Source: an uncultured Rhodospirillales bacterium (GTDB lineage Bacteria > Pseudomonadota > Alphaproteobacteria > Acetobacterales > Acetobacteraceae). Taken from it: a stretch of DNA of 64,000 nt. This document shows, piece after piece, positions 17,398 to 27,269 of this stretch. Position 1 is the first letter of the stretch, and every line of letters starts with the position of its first letter. The stretch lies in the NCBI GenBank assembly GCA_903823665.1, contig CAIJTR010000036.1, positions 30,077 to 94,076 of the forward strand, given 5' to 3'. Both the position numbers and the translations under genes were made by a program. The notes under the pieces were generated by a model. That model did not search any database and was not told the origin of the DNA. It worked only from the letters and a program-made list of their open reading frames with translations.

Positions 17398-17850
17398 ATG
17401 ACGATCGCAGTGCTGGCCCCGTTTTTACTCTACACCAAATCGTTGCATGTGATTTCTGTTATGGCGTGGATGGCTGGGCTTTTTTATCTACCGCGCCTGT
17501 ATATCTATCATTGCGATCTGGTGCGCGGCAGCACTGAGAGCGAGCGTTTCAAAGTCATGGAGCGTCGTCTGCTCAAGCAGATCATGAACCCGGCGATGAT
17601 CGCGAGCTGGTCGTTTGGTATCTTACTCGTGCTGACGCCGGGTGCCGTGGATTGGACGGCGGGCTGGTGGCACGTGAAATTGCTGATGGTCATTTTGATG
17701 AGCGGCTTCCACGGGGCCTGCTCGAAATGGCGCAAGAATTTCCTCGATGACCGCAACACCAAGCCTGCGCGCTTCTATCGCTTCGCCAATGAAGTGCCGA
17801 CGGTACTGATGATCATTATCGTGTTTATGGCGATAGCTCAGCCGTTCTGA
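17398..17850 (+). CDS. hemJ: Protoporphyrinogen IX oxidase HemJ
   Basis: 150 residues with four hydrophobic segments. The N-terminal KSLHVISVMAWMAGLFYLPR, with its conserved histidine, is the HemJ (UPF0093) signature; FRFANEVPT-type sequence (RFANEVPTVLMIIIVFMAI) ends it. HemJ oxidises protoporphyrinogen IX in the inner membrane in many bacteria lacking HemG and HemY. Its position after hemE and hemH supports the call. Confidence 0.94.
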   Translation: MTIAVLAPFLLYTKSLHVISVMAWMAGLFYLPRLYIYHCDLVRGSTESERFKVMERRLLKQIMNPAMIASWSFGILLVLTPGAVDWTAGWWHVKLLMVILMSGFHGACSKWRKNFLDDRNTKPARFYRFANEVPTVLMIIIVFMAIAQPF

Positions 17851-17851
17851 C

Positions 17852-17880
17852 TTGACGCCACCTGCGCACGGCACTATCGA
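17852..17880 (+). promoter_or_regulatory. Possible sigma-70-type promoter for rho
   Basis: TTGACG (17852-17857) and TATCGA (17875-17880) are 17 bases apart, directly after the hemJ stop. It would give rho a leader of about 170 bases. A long leader fits the autoregulated, Rho-sensitive rho leaders known in other bacteria. The match is weak in the -10 box, so this is tentative. Confidence 0.3.
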
Positions 17881-18049
17881 CGTGATGGTGCGCGGATCCG
17901 ACGACGGGTGTGCGTTCCTCCCTCCTCTCTTGGACAATTGATTGCGTGCCAACATGGCAGGCCTCATCTGAGCGTTAAGGCCACAGCGCCCCGCTTATCG
18001 TCCGCCCTCACCTGACTTCGCTGTCTGATCACATCTTTCGAGGCAATCA

Positions 18050-19324
18050 ATGCACCTCGCCGAACTCAAGGCAAAAACACCGGCGGACCTTTTGTCCTTC
18101 GCCGAATCACTGAACATCGAAAACGCATCATCGCTGCGCAAGCAGGACATGATGTTCACTATTTTGAAAACGCTGGCGGAAAACGACCAGGCCATTCACG
18201 GGGAGGGCACACTTGAAATTCTCTCTGATGGCTTTGGCTTCCTCCGCAGCCCGCAGAGCAATTATCTGCCCGGCCCGGACGATATCTACATTTCCCCAAC
18301 ACAGGTTCGCCGTTTTGGCCTGCGCACTGGCGACACCGTAGAAGGTCAGATCCGAGCGCCGAAGGATGGTGAGCGCTACTTCGCCATGTTGAAGGTGAAC
18401 ACGATCAACTTCGAGCCTCCTGAGGCGGTGAAGCATCGAATCAACTTCGACAATCTGACGCCGCTTTATCCTGATCAGCGGTTGAAGATGGAAATCGAGA
18501 TGAAGGAGCTGCCACCAAAAGGCAGCACTCGAGATAGTATCCCCCGTGTGATCGATCTCGTGGCGCCCATCGGTAAAGGCCAGCGCGCCCTGATCGTGGC
18601 ACCGCCGCGCACCGGTAAAACGGTGATGCTGCAGTCGATCGCCACCTCGATTTCGGCTAACCATCCTGAGGCGTTCCTGATCGTGCTGCTGATCGACGAG
18701 CGGCCAGAGGAAGTCACAGACATGGCGCGCACGGTGAAGGGCGAAGTTGTCGCCTCGACCTTTGACGAGCCGTCGACTCGCCACGTGCAGGTCACCGAAA
18801 TGGTTCTCGAAAAGGCCAAGCGTCTCGTGGAACACAAGCGTGACGTGGTGATTTTGCTCGACTCCATCACCCGTCTGGCCCGTGCCTACAACACTGTTGT
18901 ACCGTCCTCCGGCAAGGTGCTGACGGGTGGTGTGGACGCCAACGCCCTGCAAAAGCCGAAGCGGTTCTTCGGTGCTGCTCGTAACATCGAGGAAGGTGGG
19001 TCGCTCACGATCATCGCCACCGCCCTGATCGACACTGGCAGCCGCATGGACGAAGTGATTTTCGAAGAGTTCAAGGGCACCGGCAACAGTGAGATCATTC
19101 TCGATCGCAAGCTGGCTGATAAGCGCACGTTCCCGGCGGTCGATATCACCAAGTCCGGCACCCGCAAAGAGGAGTTGCTGGTGGATAAGGGCACGCTGTC
19201 GAAGATGTGGGTGCTGCGTCGTATCCTCAATCCGATGGGTCCAATGGATGCGATGGACTTCCTGTTGGACAAGCTGAAATACAGCAAGAACAACAACGAT
19301 TTCTTCGACGCGATGAACACCTAG
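18050..19324 (+). CDS. rho: Transcription termination factor Rho
   Basis: 424 residues. The N-terminal Rho_N and RNA-binding domains include [20 protein letters not shown] and [17 protein letters not shown]. Walker A is [12 protein letters not shown] and Walker B is [16 protein letters not shown]. The Q- and R-loop region follows in [13 protein letters not shown]. The hexameric helicase ends untranslated transcription. The gene follows the haem cluster, as at many alphaproteobacterial origins. Its TAG stop (19322-19324) lies inside the CTAG end of a repeat element that starts at 19321. Confidence 0.98.
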   Translation: MHLAELKAKTPADLLSFAESLNIENASSLRKQDMMFTILKTLAENDQAIHGEGTLEILSDGFGFLRSPQSNYLPGPDDIYISPTQVRRFGLRTGDTVEGQIRAPKDGERYFAMLKVNTINFEPPEAVKHRINFDNLTPLYPDQRLKMEIEMKELPPKGSTRDSIPRVIDLVAPIGKGQRALIVAPPRTGKTVMLQSIATSISANHPEAFLIVLLIDERPEEVTDMARTVKGEVVASTFDEPSTRHVQVTEMVLEKAKRLVEHKRDVVILLDSITRLARAYNTVVPSSGKVLTGGVDANALQKPKRFFGAARNIEEGGSLTIIATALIDTGSRMDEVIFEEFKGTGNSEIILDRKLADKRTFPAVDITKSGTRKEELLVDKGTLSKMWVLRRILNPMGPMDAMDFLLDKLKYSKNNNDFFDAMNT

Positions 19325-19449
19325 AGCAACGCCCGATCATATTGAACCAGCTTGGCTCAATATGATCGTGGCTAAGTTGCTCTAGGGTCATATATTTCTA
19401 GAGCACGAACTTTCGAACAGAAGATTCCCTCTGGTCGAAACGTGCTCTA
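19321..19449. repeat. Composite palindromic element, copy A (two hairpins)
   Basis: Unit 1 (19321-19385) has ends CTAGAGCAAC and GTTGCTCTAG and an inner stem GATCATATTGA/TCAATATGATC. A 12-base AT-rich spacer containing TCATATATT follows. Unit 2 (19398-19449) has ends CTAGAGCACG and CGTGCTCTA. Related copies are at 44820-44869, 63486-63584 and 63941-64000. It looks like a MITE or REP-type element. Any terminator role for rho is secondary, since no T-run follows. Confidence 0.85.
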
Positions 19450-19487
19450 ACGACGCCGCAGCGAAACGGCATGCCACGAGGATCAGG

Positions 19488-19925
19488 TCAAGGCCGGTTC
19501 CGCGGGCCACTCGTTGCGCCAGATCGGCCGCCAGCATGATTGCCACCCCCCCCGCCAGTGTGGCCGCCGCCTTGGCCGCCGACGTGAACGCCACCACCCG
19601 ACGCGCCCGCATGGCCGCCGGGGCGACCACCCCCTTGGGGAATGGAAGGCACGCGTTGCCCGCCTGGTGCGGGTCTGAAACCGTGATTGCGATCACCGCC
19701 GCGATACCGGTCACCACCGTCACGGCCAAATGGCCCAACCGCAAAGCCGCTATCCCATCCACCGTAATCCACACCGAAAGGCGAGTAATAGCCTGGATCA
19801 GTGGCGAAGGTAGCACCATAACCGACATCAGGGTTGTAGCCCGCCCCAACAGGTTGGAGCGCACAACTCGCCGTCATCGCCAGCAGAGCGAGGCAGCCCA
19901 ACGCCCGTTGCAGAGGTGCGGTCAT
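19488..19925 (-). CDS. Glycine-rich putative lipoprotein of unknown function
   Basis: 145 residues. The N-terminus (ALGCLALLAMTASCALQ) looks like a lipoprotein or secretion signal with Cys at about 21. The rest is a low-complexity Gly/His/Arg tail (GGHTGGGGGNHAGG). I do not recognise a family. The start overlaps the stop of the VOC gene upstream (19922-19925, ATGA), which supports it as a real translated gene. Possibly a surface or periplasmic structural protein. Confidence 0.6.
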   Translation of the reverse strand: MTAPLQRALGCLALLAMTASCALQPVGAGYNPDVGYGATFATDPGYYSPFGVDYGGWDSGFAVGPFGRDGGDRYRGGDRNHGFRPAPGGQRVPSIPQGGGRPGGHAGASGGGVHVGGQGGGHTGGGGGNHAGGRSGATSGPRNRP

Positions 19926-20824
19926 GGCAACACCTCCTTGCTGTCAAATGCAGTCCATTCCAACAGCCCAAACGCGGCACCATTGGGATCTGACACCACT
20001 GCAATTTGCCCGCCATGGCGGTCGCTGTGAGGTGGAACAATTACCTTCCCGCCGAGTGCGCGCAGCTTCGTGATGGTGTCGTCAGTGTTGAGGACGCGGA
20101 TGTAGTTCAGCCAGTAAGGGTAGCGGTATGCCTGCCCAGCCGGCAACCTGTTCACACTGGCGCGCGCATATTCGTCAGACGCCAACATAAAATGGCCGCC
20201 GCCATTGTCATCGGGCAGATCGAAGACCTGGTAACTGAAAATCGACTGATAGAACCCGGCATCGGTATCGGGGTCGGTGGTATGCAGGGATGACCATATC
20301 CATTGTCCAAGTGGCACCAGTTCGTCTTCAGGATCACCGCTGACTGATACCAGTGTGCCGAAAATCGCGCCCTGTGGATCGGCATAGATCGCCTGTCTGC
20401 CCAGCCCGGGAATATCCTTCGGCGGACGAACGACGTGAGCACCATATTGCTCCGCGAGCACCTTTGTCGCATCGGCATCACGAACGGAAAACATCGTCAG
20501 CCATGCTGGCTTGCGCGTCAGCGGACCAGCAACCTCACGACGAATAAGGCCCGCAACCGGATGATCGTTGATGGTCGCCACCGCATAGTCAGGTGCCTTA
20601 TCTTCGGTCGCCCGAAACCTCCAGCCGAACATCTGACCATAAAAGAGTTCGCTGGCATCAAGATCTGGCGTCACGAGTTCAAGGAAAATCGGTTTGCCCA
20701 CGTGCCGGTCTGGCGTCGATGGGATGACAAGCGGCGGCACGCTATGCGGCTGGGCGCTTGCGGATGAGGCCCCGGCCCAGATGACAAAACCTGCGAGCAG
20801 GCTTTGCCGGATAAGGCGCTGCAT
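19922..20824 (-). CDS. Exported VOC (glyoxalase/bleomycin-resistance fold) protein, two domains
   Basis: 300 residues. A signal peptide is visible (SLLAGFVIWAGASSASAQ). Two VOC domains follow: PIFLELVTPDLDASELFYGQ (about 45-160) and GQWIWSSLHTTDPDTDAGFY (about 170-290), the second ending in VVSDPNGAAFGLLEW. VOC proteins use paired beta-alpha-beta modules to bind a metal and small ligands; reactions vary widely. A periplasmic location is unusual for the fold. The substrate is unknown. It is coupled with the Gly-rich lipoprotein gene. Confidence 0.8.
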   Translation of the reverse strand: MQRLIRQSLLAGFVIWAGASSASAQPHSVPPLVIPSTPDRHVGKPIFLELVTPDLDASELFYGQMFGWRFRATEDKAPDYAVATINDHPVAGLIRREVAGPLTRKPAWLTMFSVRDADATKVLAEQYGAHVVRPPKDIPGLGRQAIYADPQGAIFGTLVSVSGDPEDELVPLGQWIWSSLHTTDPDTDAGFYQSIFSYQVFDLPDDNGGGHFMLASDEYARASVNRLPAGQAYRYPYWLNYIRVLNTDDTITKLRALGGKVIVPPHSDRHGGQIAVVSDPNGAAFGLLEWTAFDSKEVLP

Positions 20825-20894
20825 GATGGCTCCTGTGATCGAGAACCATCACGCTATGCGAACCTTCACCGCAAAGGTCAGCCTCGGAATTCAC

Positions 20895-21521
20895 TCACCG
20901 GCTTGAGGGCAACTTTCGCAGTTGGAAAAGTGCCTGCTCGCCAAAAATGTTGGCGAGGCTGGCATTGCGCCGCCAGGGTGATTTCCACCCGTCCTCATCA
21001 ATCGCCAGCCATTGTTCGACGGCGTAGCCCTCCTCCGCACATAGCACGAAGAAATCGCGGATGGTGCAGGGATGGATGTTTGGCGTCTCGTGCCACGGCC
21101 GCGCCCAGACGGAGGTCATCGGCATCCGCCCACTCCAGAGCAACTGCAACCGCACCTGCCAATGCCCAAAGTTTGGAAAGCTCACAATGGCACGTTCGCC
21201 GATACGCAGCATCTGCCGAAGAACCTCACGCGGCTTTTCCACCGCCTGCAGCGTTCGGCTTAGCACCACATAATCGAACGCCCGATCCGGGTAGTGTGAC
21301 AAATCACTGTCGGCATCGCCATGCATCACCGGCAAGCCACGTGCGACGGTGCGCGTTACTTCCGCCATGTCGATCTCAATGCCACGCGCGTCGCACCCAC
21401 GCGTGCGCGTCAGTTCATCGATCAACGCGCCATCTGAACAGCCAATGTCGAGCACGCGGCTGCCGGGTGCCACCATTTCCGCGATGAGCCGTAGGTCAAC
21501 GCGCATGTTCTTGGCGCTCAT
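20895..21521 (-). CDS. metW: Methionine biosynthesis protein MetW
   Basis: 208 residues. The SAM-methyltransferase-like motif [15 protein letters not shown] and the C-terminal [19 protein letters not shown] are MetW signatures. In proteobacteria MetW is encoded right after metX and is needed for efficient homoserine acylation. Here its start overlaps the metX stop (21518-21521, ATGA). Confidence 0.94.
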   Translation of the reverse strand: MSAKNMRVDLRLIAEMVAPGSRVLDIGCSDGALIDELTRTRGCDARGIEIDMAEVTRTVARGLPVMHGDADSDLSHYPDRAFDYVVLSRTLQAVEKPREVLRQMLRIGERAIVSFPNFGHWQVRLQLLWSGRMPMTSVWARPWHETPNIHPCTIRDFFVLCAEEGYAVEQWLAIDEDGWKSPWRRNASLANIFGEQALFQLRKLPSSR

Positions 21522-22666
21522 TGCGGATCAAGCCCTGCATGTGCAGCACAGCCTGAAAGAAAACCGGCCACAATCCGGCGCAGATCCGGTTCATCGAGCA
21601 GGAACGCGTCGTGGCCTTTATCTGACTCCACTTCCACAAAACTCACATTCGCCGCCGCCTTGTTCAACGCCCGCGCCACAGCCCGGCTTTCGGCGGTGGG
21701 GAACAGCCAGTCGGACGAGAAGCTGATGATGCAGAACCGCGTTGGCGTCCCTGCAAAGGCACGGGATAAATCGCCCTCATGCTCGGCTGCCAGGTCGAAG
21801 TAATCCATTGCCCGCGTGATCGTGAGATAGGAGTTCGCATCAAACCGCCGCACAAACGTGCTGCCCTGGTGCTGTAGGTAACTCTCGACCTGGAACATAT
21901 CGCCGAACATCGCGAGCGGAGCGGCGGCGCTGCCCTGTAGCTTACGCCCAAACTTCCGGTTCAGCGCCTGCTCGGACAGATAGGTGATGTGCGCCACCAT
22001 CCGCGCCACACCAAGGCCGCCGGCAGGCACACGGCCCGTCGCGTAATATTGCCCACCGTTGAAGTCAGGATCCGCGAAAATTGCCTGTCGCCCAACCTCG
22101 TTGAACGCAATGTTCTGGGCCGAATGATAGGCTGCGGTGGCGATCGGCAGTGCTGCAAACACCGCCTCAGGATACGTTGCCGCCCATTCCAGAACCTGCA
22201 TGCCGCCCATCGAACCGCCGATCACCGCAAACAGGCGATCGATGGCAAGCCGGTCAATAAGCCGCTTTTGCGCGCGTACCATGTCGCGGATCGTGATGGG
22301 TGGAAAGTCTGTGCCCCAAGGTGCCTCACCCGGCGCTCGTGGTTCCATGGGTCCAGTGGTTCCCATACACCCACCAAGCACGTTACTACATATGACAAAA
22401 TAGCGGTCTGTGTCAATGGGTCTGCCGGACCCAACGAGCTGATCCCACCACGGGCCCTTACCCGTCACCGGGTGGCGCTCGGCGACGTATTGGTCCCCAG
22501 TCAATGCATGACAGATGAGCACAGCATTGGAGCGCTCCGCATTCAGCGTCCCGTAGCTTCGATATGCCACGGTGAGTGACGCCAGATGCACACCGCAATC
22601 AAGCAACAGCCCGTCTGTGAAGACGTGACTTTGGTGGGTGATATCGGGAATGTCGGCCTGATCCAT
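21518..22666 (-). CDS. metXA: Homoserine O-acyltransferase MetX
   Basis: Start at ATG 22666 ([12 protein letters not shown]), which has GGAG five bases upstream; the frame extends to 22705 without a better site. The product is 382 residues. [20 protein letters not shown], the nucleophile elbow [13 protein letters not shown] and the C-terminal [10 protein letters not shown] give the catalytic Ser and His. It acylates homoserine in methionine synthesis. I looked for a SAM-II riboswitch in the 128-base leader and could not support one. Confidence 0.96.
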   Translation of the reverse strand: MDQADIPDITHQSHVFTDGLLLDCGVHLASLTVAYRSYGTLNAERSNAVLICHALTGDQYVAERHPVTGKGPWWDQLVGSGRPIDTDRYFVICSNVLGGCMGTTGPMEPRAPGEAPWGTDFPPITIRDMVRAQKRLIDRLAIDRLFAVIGGSMGGMQVLEWAATYPEAVFAALPIATAAYHSAQNIAFNEVGRQAIFADPDFNGGQYYATGRVPAGGLGVARMVAHITYLSEQALNRKFGRKLQGSAAAPLAMFGDMFQVESYLQHQGSTFVRRFDANSYLTITRAMDYFDLAAEHEGDLSRAFAGTPTRFCIISFSSDWLFPTAESRAVARALNKAAANVSFVEVESDKGHDAFLLDEPDLRRIVAGFLSGCAAHAGLDPQ

Positions 22667-22794
22667 ATAACTCCGTCCATAGGCCGGGCAGGGCTGTCTC
22701 CGCAACCTTGCCGATGTTCATGCAACGGCCCAGCAATGCTTTGCATTGGCCTTGGCATCAGCTATTCCGAAAGCAACCCTATTTGATAGCAGCC

Positions 22795-23676
22795 ATGTCC
22801 AACACTCTGCCTCAACTTGCACCCCAAACTGACACGTTGGAGAGCCTCCGCGCGGAGATCGACCGGCTGGACGACGCCTTGCACGACATCCTGATGGCAC
22901 GTGCTGAGATTGTCACCCGCGTGGGGGCTCTTGGCGCAAAGGGAGCCGTGCCGCTGCGGCCGGGGCGGGAGGCTGACATTATTCGCCGTCTGCTGCGCAG
23001 GCATCGCGGCGCTTTGCCGAAGCGCGTTTTGCCGCGCATCTGGCGCGAGCTGTTGGCGGCAACGACGGCGATGCAAGGTCCCTACACCATCACAGTCTGC
23101 GAAGTGCCGCGAGCCTCTGGCACGGACGGATATGCCACCCTCACGCGGGAGCATTTCGGCACGGGGACACCAACGCGCGTCCATCGCAGCCCCGCTCAGG
23201 CGATCGCCGAGGTGAGTGCCGGCACCGCCATTGCCGCCGTTCTGCCGATGCCGTCTGAGCAGGATGATAGTCGCGAAGCCTGGTGGACCGCGTTGCTGCA
23301 ACGCGACACGCCACGCATTCATGTGGTGGCACGTCTGCCATTCTGGTCGCCCCGTGCCGAGGGAGCGCCACAAGTCCGCGCGCTCGTTGTCTCCGCCGCG
23401 GCACCTGATCGCAGCCAGCACGACCACACATTGCTCGGCCTCGAATTATCCCCAGAGATGAGCCGTGCAAGGCTTTCGACGGCGCTCACCGAAGCAGGGT
23501 TTGTCACCAGCGGCATCCTGCTACGACGTGACGAGCATGATCCGCGCTCGCTGCTGCTGGTTGATGTGGATGGGTTTGTGACTGAAGACGACCCGCGCCT
23601 TGCCATGCTCGGCACCCTGCGTCCGCCGGTGGTGCTTGGAGCCTATGCAATGCCAGTTGATGGAGAGACGCCATGA
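22795..23676 (+). CDS. Chorismate mutase (AroQ type) with degenerate prephenate-dehydratase-like extension
   Basis: Start at ATG 22795 ([27 protein letters not shown] when the ORF is trimmed). The product is 293 residues. Residues about 15-95 are an AroQ chorismate mutase ([44 protein letters not shown]). The remaining ~190 residues follow the layout of a prephenate dehydratase plus ACT domain. The dehydratase TRF motif is missing ([11 protein letters not shown] at that place). The protein converts chorismate to prephenate; the extension may be regulatory. It is divergent from metX and overlaps hisC by four bases. Confidence 0.85.
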   Translation: MSNTLPQLAPQTDTLESLRAEIDRLDDALHDILMARAEIVTRVGALGAKGAVPLRPGREADIIRRLLRRHRGALPKRVLPRIWRELLAATTAMQGPYTITVCEVPRASGTDGYATLTREHFGTGTPTRVHRSPAQAIAEVSAGTAIAAVLPMPSEQDDSREAWWTALLQRDTPRIHVVARLPFWSPRAEGAPQVRALVVSAAAPDRSQHDHTLLGLELSPEMSRARLSTALTEAGFVTSGILLRRDEHDPRSLLLVDVDGFVTEDDPRLAMLGTLRPPVVLGAYAMPVDGETP

Positions 23677-24779
23677 ATGAGATGAGCCGCCCCGCCGCCC
23701 CTCAGCCGCGCGCCGAAGTGTTGACGATTGAAGCTTACAAAGCTGGCGGGAGCAAAATCGAGGGTGTGAACCGCATCGTCAAACTCTCCTCCAATGAGGG
23801 CGCGTTCGGTCCACCGAAAGCAGCGCAAGAGGCCTATCTCAAGATTGCCGCGAACCTACATCGCTACCCGGATGGTGGCTCGCTGGAGCTGCGTCAGGCC
23901 ATCGGCGCGCGCTTTGGCCTCGACCCGGAGCGACTCGTTTGCGGCACTGGCTCGGACGAGCTGATCCAGCATCTTTGCCATATCTACGCCGGCCCCGGCA
24001 CCGACATCCTGATGAGCATGCATGGCTTCACCATGTATCAGATCTCCGGCACCTATGCGGGTGCCCGCGTGATCCAGGTGCCGGAACGGAACCTCACCTG
24101 TGACGTCGATGCGATGATCGCAGCCGTCACGCCGGAGACGCGCCTCGTGTTCATCGCCAATCCCAACAATCCCACGGGAAGCCTCTTGGCGCAGTCGGAG
24201 GTTGAACGCCTGCGTGCTGGACTGCCTGCCGACATATTGCTGGTGCTGGATGCCGCCTACGCTGAATACGTCACCGAGGCGGATTACGACGCCGGCGTGA
24301 AGCTGGTTGATGCCGGTGAGAACACCATCATGCTGCGCACCTTCAGCAAGGTGTTCGGCCTGGGCGGAATGCGCGTGGGCTGGGGTTACGGCCCGGCTGC
24401 GGTGATAGATGCGCTGAACCGGGTGCGCGGCGTGTTCAATGTCAACCTCGCGGCACAGGCAGCGGCGGTGGCGGCTTTGGCAGAACCCGGCTGGGTCGAG
24501 GCGAGCGTTGCCCACAACGTCCAATGGCGTGACTGGCTGATGGCGGCGCTGAACACCATCGGCATCAAAACATGGCCGAGCCACGGCAACTTCTTCCTGG
24601 CTGATTTCGGCACCGCCGAGCGCTCTGCCGCCGCCAACGCGTATCTGATGTCGCGTGGGCTGATCGTGCGCGCGATGAACAGCTACGGCCTGCCGCAAAC
24701 CTTGCGCATCACCGTTGGCACGGAGGAGGAATGCCGCATGGTGGCAGCCGCCCTCGGAGATTTCGTGACACATGCCTGA
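23673..24779 (+). CDS. hisC: Histidinol-phosphate/aromatic aminotransferase
   Basis: 368 residues. Fold-type I PLP enzyme: [36 protein letters not shown], and the PLP-lysine in [18 protein letters not shown]. HisC enzymes transaminate imidazole-acetol phosphate, and many also take prephenate or phenylpyruvates. Lying between chorismate mutase and the prephenate dehydrogenase gene, it may supply the aromatic transamination. That role is inferred from context. Confidence 0.93.
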   Translation: MNEMSRPAAPQPRAEVLTIEAYKAGGSKIEGVNRIVKLSSNEGAFGPPKAAQEAYLKIAANLHRYPDGGSLELRQAIGARFGLDPERLVCGTGSDELIQHLCHIYAGPGTDILMSMHGFTMYQISGTYAGARVIQVPERNLTCDVDAMIAAVTPETRLVFIANPNNPTGSLLAQSEVERLRAGLPADILLVLDAAYAEYVTEADYDAGVKLVDAGENTIMLRTFSKVFGLGGMRVGWGYGPAAVIDALNRVRGVFNVNLAAQAAAVAALAEPGWVEASVAHNVQWRDWLMAALNTIGIKTWPSHGNFFLADFGTAERSAAANAYLMSRGLIVRAMNSYGLPQTLRITVGTEEECRMVAAALGDFVTHA

Positions 24780-25659
24780 ACCGCTGTTTCGCCGCTTGGC
24801 GCTGATCGGCATTGGGCTGATCGGCAGTTCGGTCGCGCGCATTGCCATGCAGAACGGCAATCTCGCAGCCGAGATTGTCGCCAACGCCCGCACCCAGGCA
24901 ACGCTTGATCGCGTCGTCGAACTCGGCATCGCGCATCACGTGGAAATCGACGCGGCCCGCTGCGTCGAAGGTGCCGACTGCGTGATGTTGTGCGCGCCGG
25001 TCGGCGCTTACGCCGCCTTGGCCGAAGCCATCGCGCCATATTTGGCACCCGGCTGCATCGTGACCGACGTTGGCTCGACCAAGCAATCCGTCATCCGCGA
25101 CGTCGGGCCATTGCTGCCGGAAGGCGTGCATTTTGTCCCAGGCCACCCGATGGCTGGTACTGAATATTCTGGTCCGGACGCTGGCTTCCTCACCCTGTTC
25201 GAGGGCCGTTGGTGCCTTCTCACCCCGCCGCCGGGCACGGACGAGGCAGCGGTTGAGAAGATCGCTGAGTTATGGCGTCGCTGCGGCTCGATGATCGAGA
25301 TTATGGAGCCGGGCCATCACGATAAGGTCGTCGCCGTCGTCTCCCATCTGCCGCACCTGCTCGCGTTCACCATCTGCGGCACCGCCGACGATCTCGCCGA
25401 TGAAAGCCGCCAGCAGGTCCTGAAATTCGCCGCCGCCGGGTTCCGCGATTTCACCCGCATCGCGGCATCGGACCCCACCATGTGGCGCGACGTGTTCCTC
25501 AACAACCGCGAGGCGCTGCTGGAAATGCTCGCCCGTTTCACCGAGGACGCGCAGGCGATGGGCCGCGCGGTGCGCTGGGGCGACGGTGATTACATCACCG
25601 ACAAGATCGAACGCGGCCGTGCAATCCGCCGGAGCCTGATTGAGCTGAAGCAGGCCTGA
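24772..25659 (+). CDS. Prephenate/arogenate dehydrogenase
   Basis: 295 residues, overlapping hisC by eight bases. N-terminal Rossmann motif [15 protein letters not shown], then [12 protein letters not shown], and the catalytic region in [16 protein letters not shown] and [11 protein letters not shown]. This is the TyrA family, oxidatively decarboxylating prephenate (or arogenate) on the way to tyrosine. It ends the three-gene aromatic operon and is convergent with the serine hydrolase gene, only three bases away. Confidence 0.94.
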   Translation: MPEPLFRRLALIGIGLIGSSVARIAMQNGNLAAEIVANARTQATLDRVVELGIAHHVEIDAARCVEGADCVMLCAPVGAYAALAEAIAPYLAPGCIVTDVGSTKQSVIRDVGPLLPEGVHFVPGHPMAGTEYSGPDAGFLTLFEGRWCLLTPPPGTDEAAVEKIAELWRRCGSMIEIMEPGHHDKVVAVVSHLPHLLAFTICGTADDLADESRQQVLKFAAAGFRDFTRIAASDPTMWRDVFLNNREALLEMLARFTEDAQAMGRAVRWGDGDYITDKIERGRAIRRSLIELKQA

Positions 25660-25662
25660 CGG

Positions 25663-27228
25663 TCAGGCTCGCTCGAACACCAAATTACGGGCGAGCCAGC
25701 AGCCGATCATCGCACGCGTAACCCGCCGGGCGTCGTCGCGCTTAAACCGGATCGTCCATTCGCCCGGCGGCGAATGATCGAGAGCGCGGGGCATCGGCAG
25801 ACGCCAGATATCCGGCCCCACAGCAATCAGTGACTGCATCGGACCTTCACCGAGAAAGCCTGACAACCCACCATACGCTGCCCCGCCCGAAAGCGTGCAG
25901 GCGAAGGTCGCACCCAACTCGGCACACACGAACCGGCCCTCGATATCCGGCTGCGTCTCCCCCGGCTCCGCCAGCTTTTGCAGCAACACCGCATGTTGAT
26001 CGCCGTCACGCTCCATGCGAATGCCATCGGTGCCGCGCCTCAGAACCGTGCCGTTGCCACGTGCCTCATCATCCCTGCCGAGATCGAGCAACTCCGGGTT
26101 CGGCCCGTAATGCATCCGCACGCGGTGATCGCCGGTTGAAGCCAGCCGCACCACAATGCCGTAATCCGGGTCGAGGTAATCGCCGTCCCAAGGTGAGGCC
26201 GAACCGCCTGCACCGGCTTTGCTCGGTCCTTCGATCAAGTGGCCAAGCAGATCGAGGGCGGCGGCCATCGGGTCGGCCATGTGGTTGAACAGGACCACCA
26301 TCGAAATTCGCTCAGACGGTAGGTTGAAGCGAAAGCTCCGCCATCCGCGCAACCCACCGCCATGCCCGGTGCCGCGCCGACCCAACAGCGTTACCTGACT
26401 CAACCCAAAGCCGTATTTGGCAAAGGCACCGCCCGCGAAGCTCTGCGGGGCGGACAGCCTGCGATAAAGCCCGGTTGCGTCGTCACGCGTGCTGTCGATG
26501 AAACGTTCCCACGCGATCATATCATCCAGGCTTGCACCCAACCCGGCATCGCCGGTCCAGATGATGCGATTGACGGCTGGGCGGAAACCGCTTTCCAGCG
26601 TGCCTTCATACCCTGTGGTGCCATCGGGCATCGCCTGAGTGTCGGCACAAAGCTGGGCTGTCGGCATTCCCGCCACGTCGAAGACCTGAGTGCGCACGAG
26701 TTCCCCGAACGGGCGTCCGGCGCGCTCGGCTACAATGTCACCCAGCATGCGGAAATTCTGGTTGCAGTAGGAATAGCGCGTGCCGGGCGTGAAATGCAGC
26801 GACGCGGTTTTGCCGATCAGAGTGCGCGCATCCGCCTCACCAAACGGTGCCTCAATCGGCGAGCCGCACAGCATCGCTGTCGCCCAATAATCACGCAGGC
26901 CAGACTGGTTGTGCGCCAGTTGCAGCGCCGACGGAGCCCCGTCCAGCAACGGCATCCTTGCCTGCACATCGCCATTGAGAACAGATGGGTCCGGGAATTG
27001 GTCGAGCATCAGACCGCAGGTGAATTGCTTGCTGATCGAGCAGATGCGAAACAGCGTTTGCGGCGTGAACTGGATCCTGCGCTCTAGATCGGCGAACCCC
27101 CAGGCATGCCGGACCAATACCTCGCCATCCTTCAGCACCGCGACAGCACCGCCAGGACCCGCATAATCCAACGGCAGGCGAGCGAGCGTACGCTCCAAGG
27201 CGTTCAGCTGTCCTGGCTCAAAACCCAT
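25663..27228 (-). CDS. S12-family serine hydrolase, D-aminopeptidase-like
   Basis: 521 residues, close to the Ochrobactrum D-aminopeptidase (about 520). SxxK is S64-ISK67, the second motif is Y154-C-N156, and the third is H289-GG. These match that enzyme's Ser, Lys, Tyr-Cys-Asn and His-Gly-Gly in order and spacing. The N-terminal catalytic domain is followed by two beta-rich domains, also as in that enzyme. No signal peptide is visible, so it is probably cytoplasmic, trimming D-amino-acid N-termini. A generic beta-lactamase-like esterase is the alternative. Confidence 0.82.
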   Translation of the reverse strand: MGFEPGQLNALERTLARLPLDYAGPGGAVAVLKDGEVLVRHAWGFADLERRIQFTPQTLFRICSISKQFTCGLMLDQFPDPSVLNGDVQARMPLLDGAPSALQLAHNQSGLRDYWATAMLCGSPIEAPFGEADARTLIGKTASLHFTPGTRYSYCNQNFRMLGDIVAERAGRPFGELVRTQVFDVAGMPTAQLCADTQAMPDGTTGYEGTLESGFRPAVNRIIWTGDAGLGASLDDMIAWERFIDSTRDDATGLYRRLSAPQSFAGGAFAKYGFGLSQVTLLGRRGTGHGGGLRGWRSFRFNLPSERISMVVLFNHMADPMAAALDLLGHLIEGPSKAGAGGSASPWDGDYLDPDYGIVVRLASTGDHRVRMHYGPNPELLDLGRDDEARGNGTVLRRGTDGIRMERDGDQHAVLLQKLAEPGETQPDIEGRFVCAELGATFACTLSGGAAYGGLSGFLGEGPMQSLIAVGPDIWRLPMPRALDHSPPGEWTIRFKRDDARRVTRAMIGCWLARNLVFERA

Positions 27229-27269
27229 CGCGCGCCACTCCGTTATGTGTGGCGCAGGCTATCAGAACC

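Noticed and set aside
19321..19449. Repeat copy A as a plain rho terminator
   Set aside because: No T-run follows the stems, and related copies occur at three other places, so a dispersed element is the better explanation.
22667..22794. SAM-II type riboswitch in front of metX
   Set aside because: Alphaproteobacterial metX genes often have one, but I could not match the conserved pseudoknot core in this leader.
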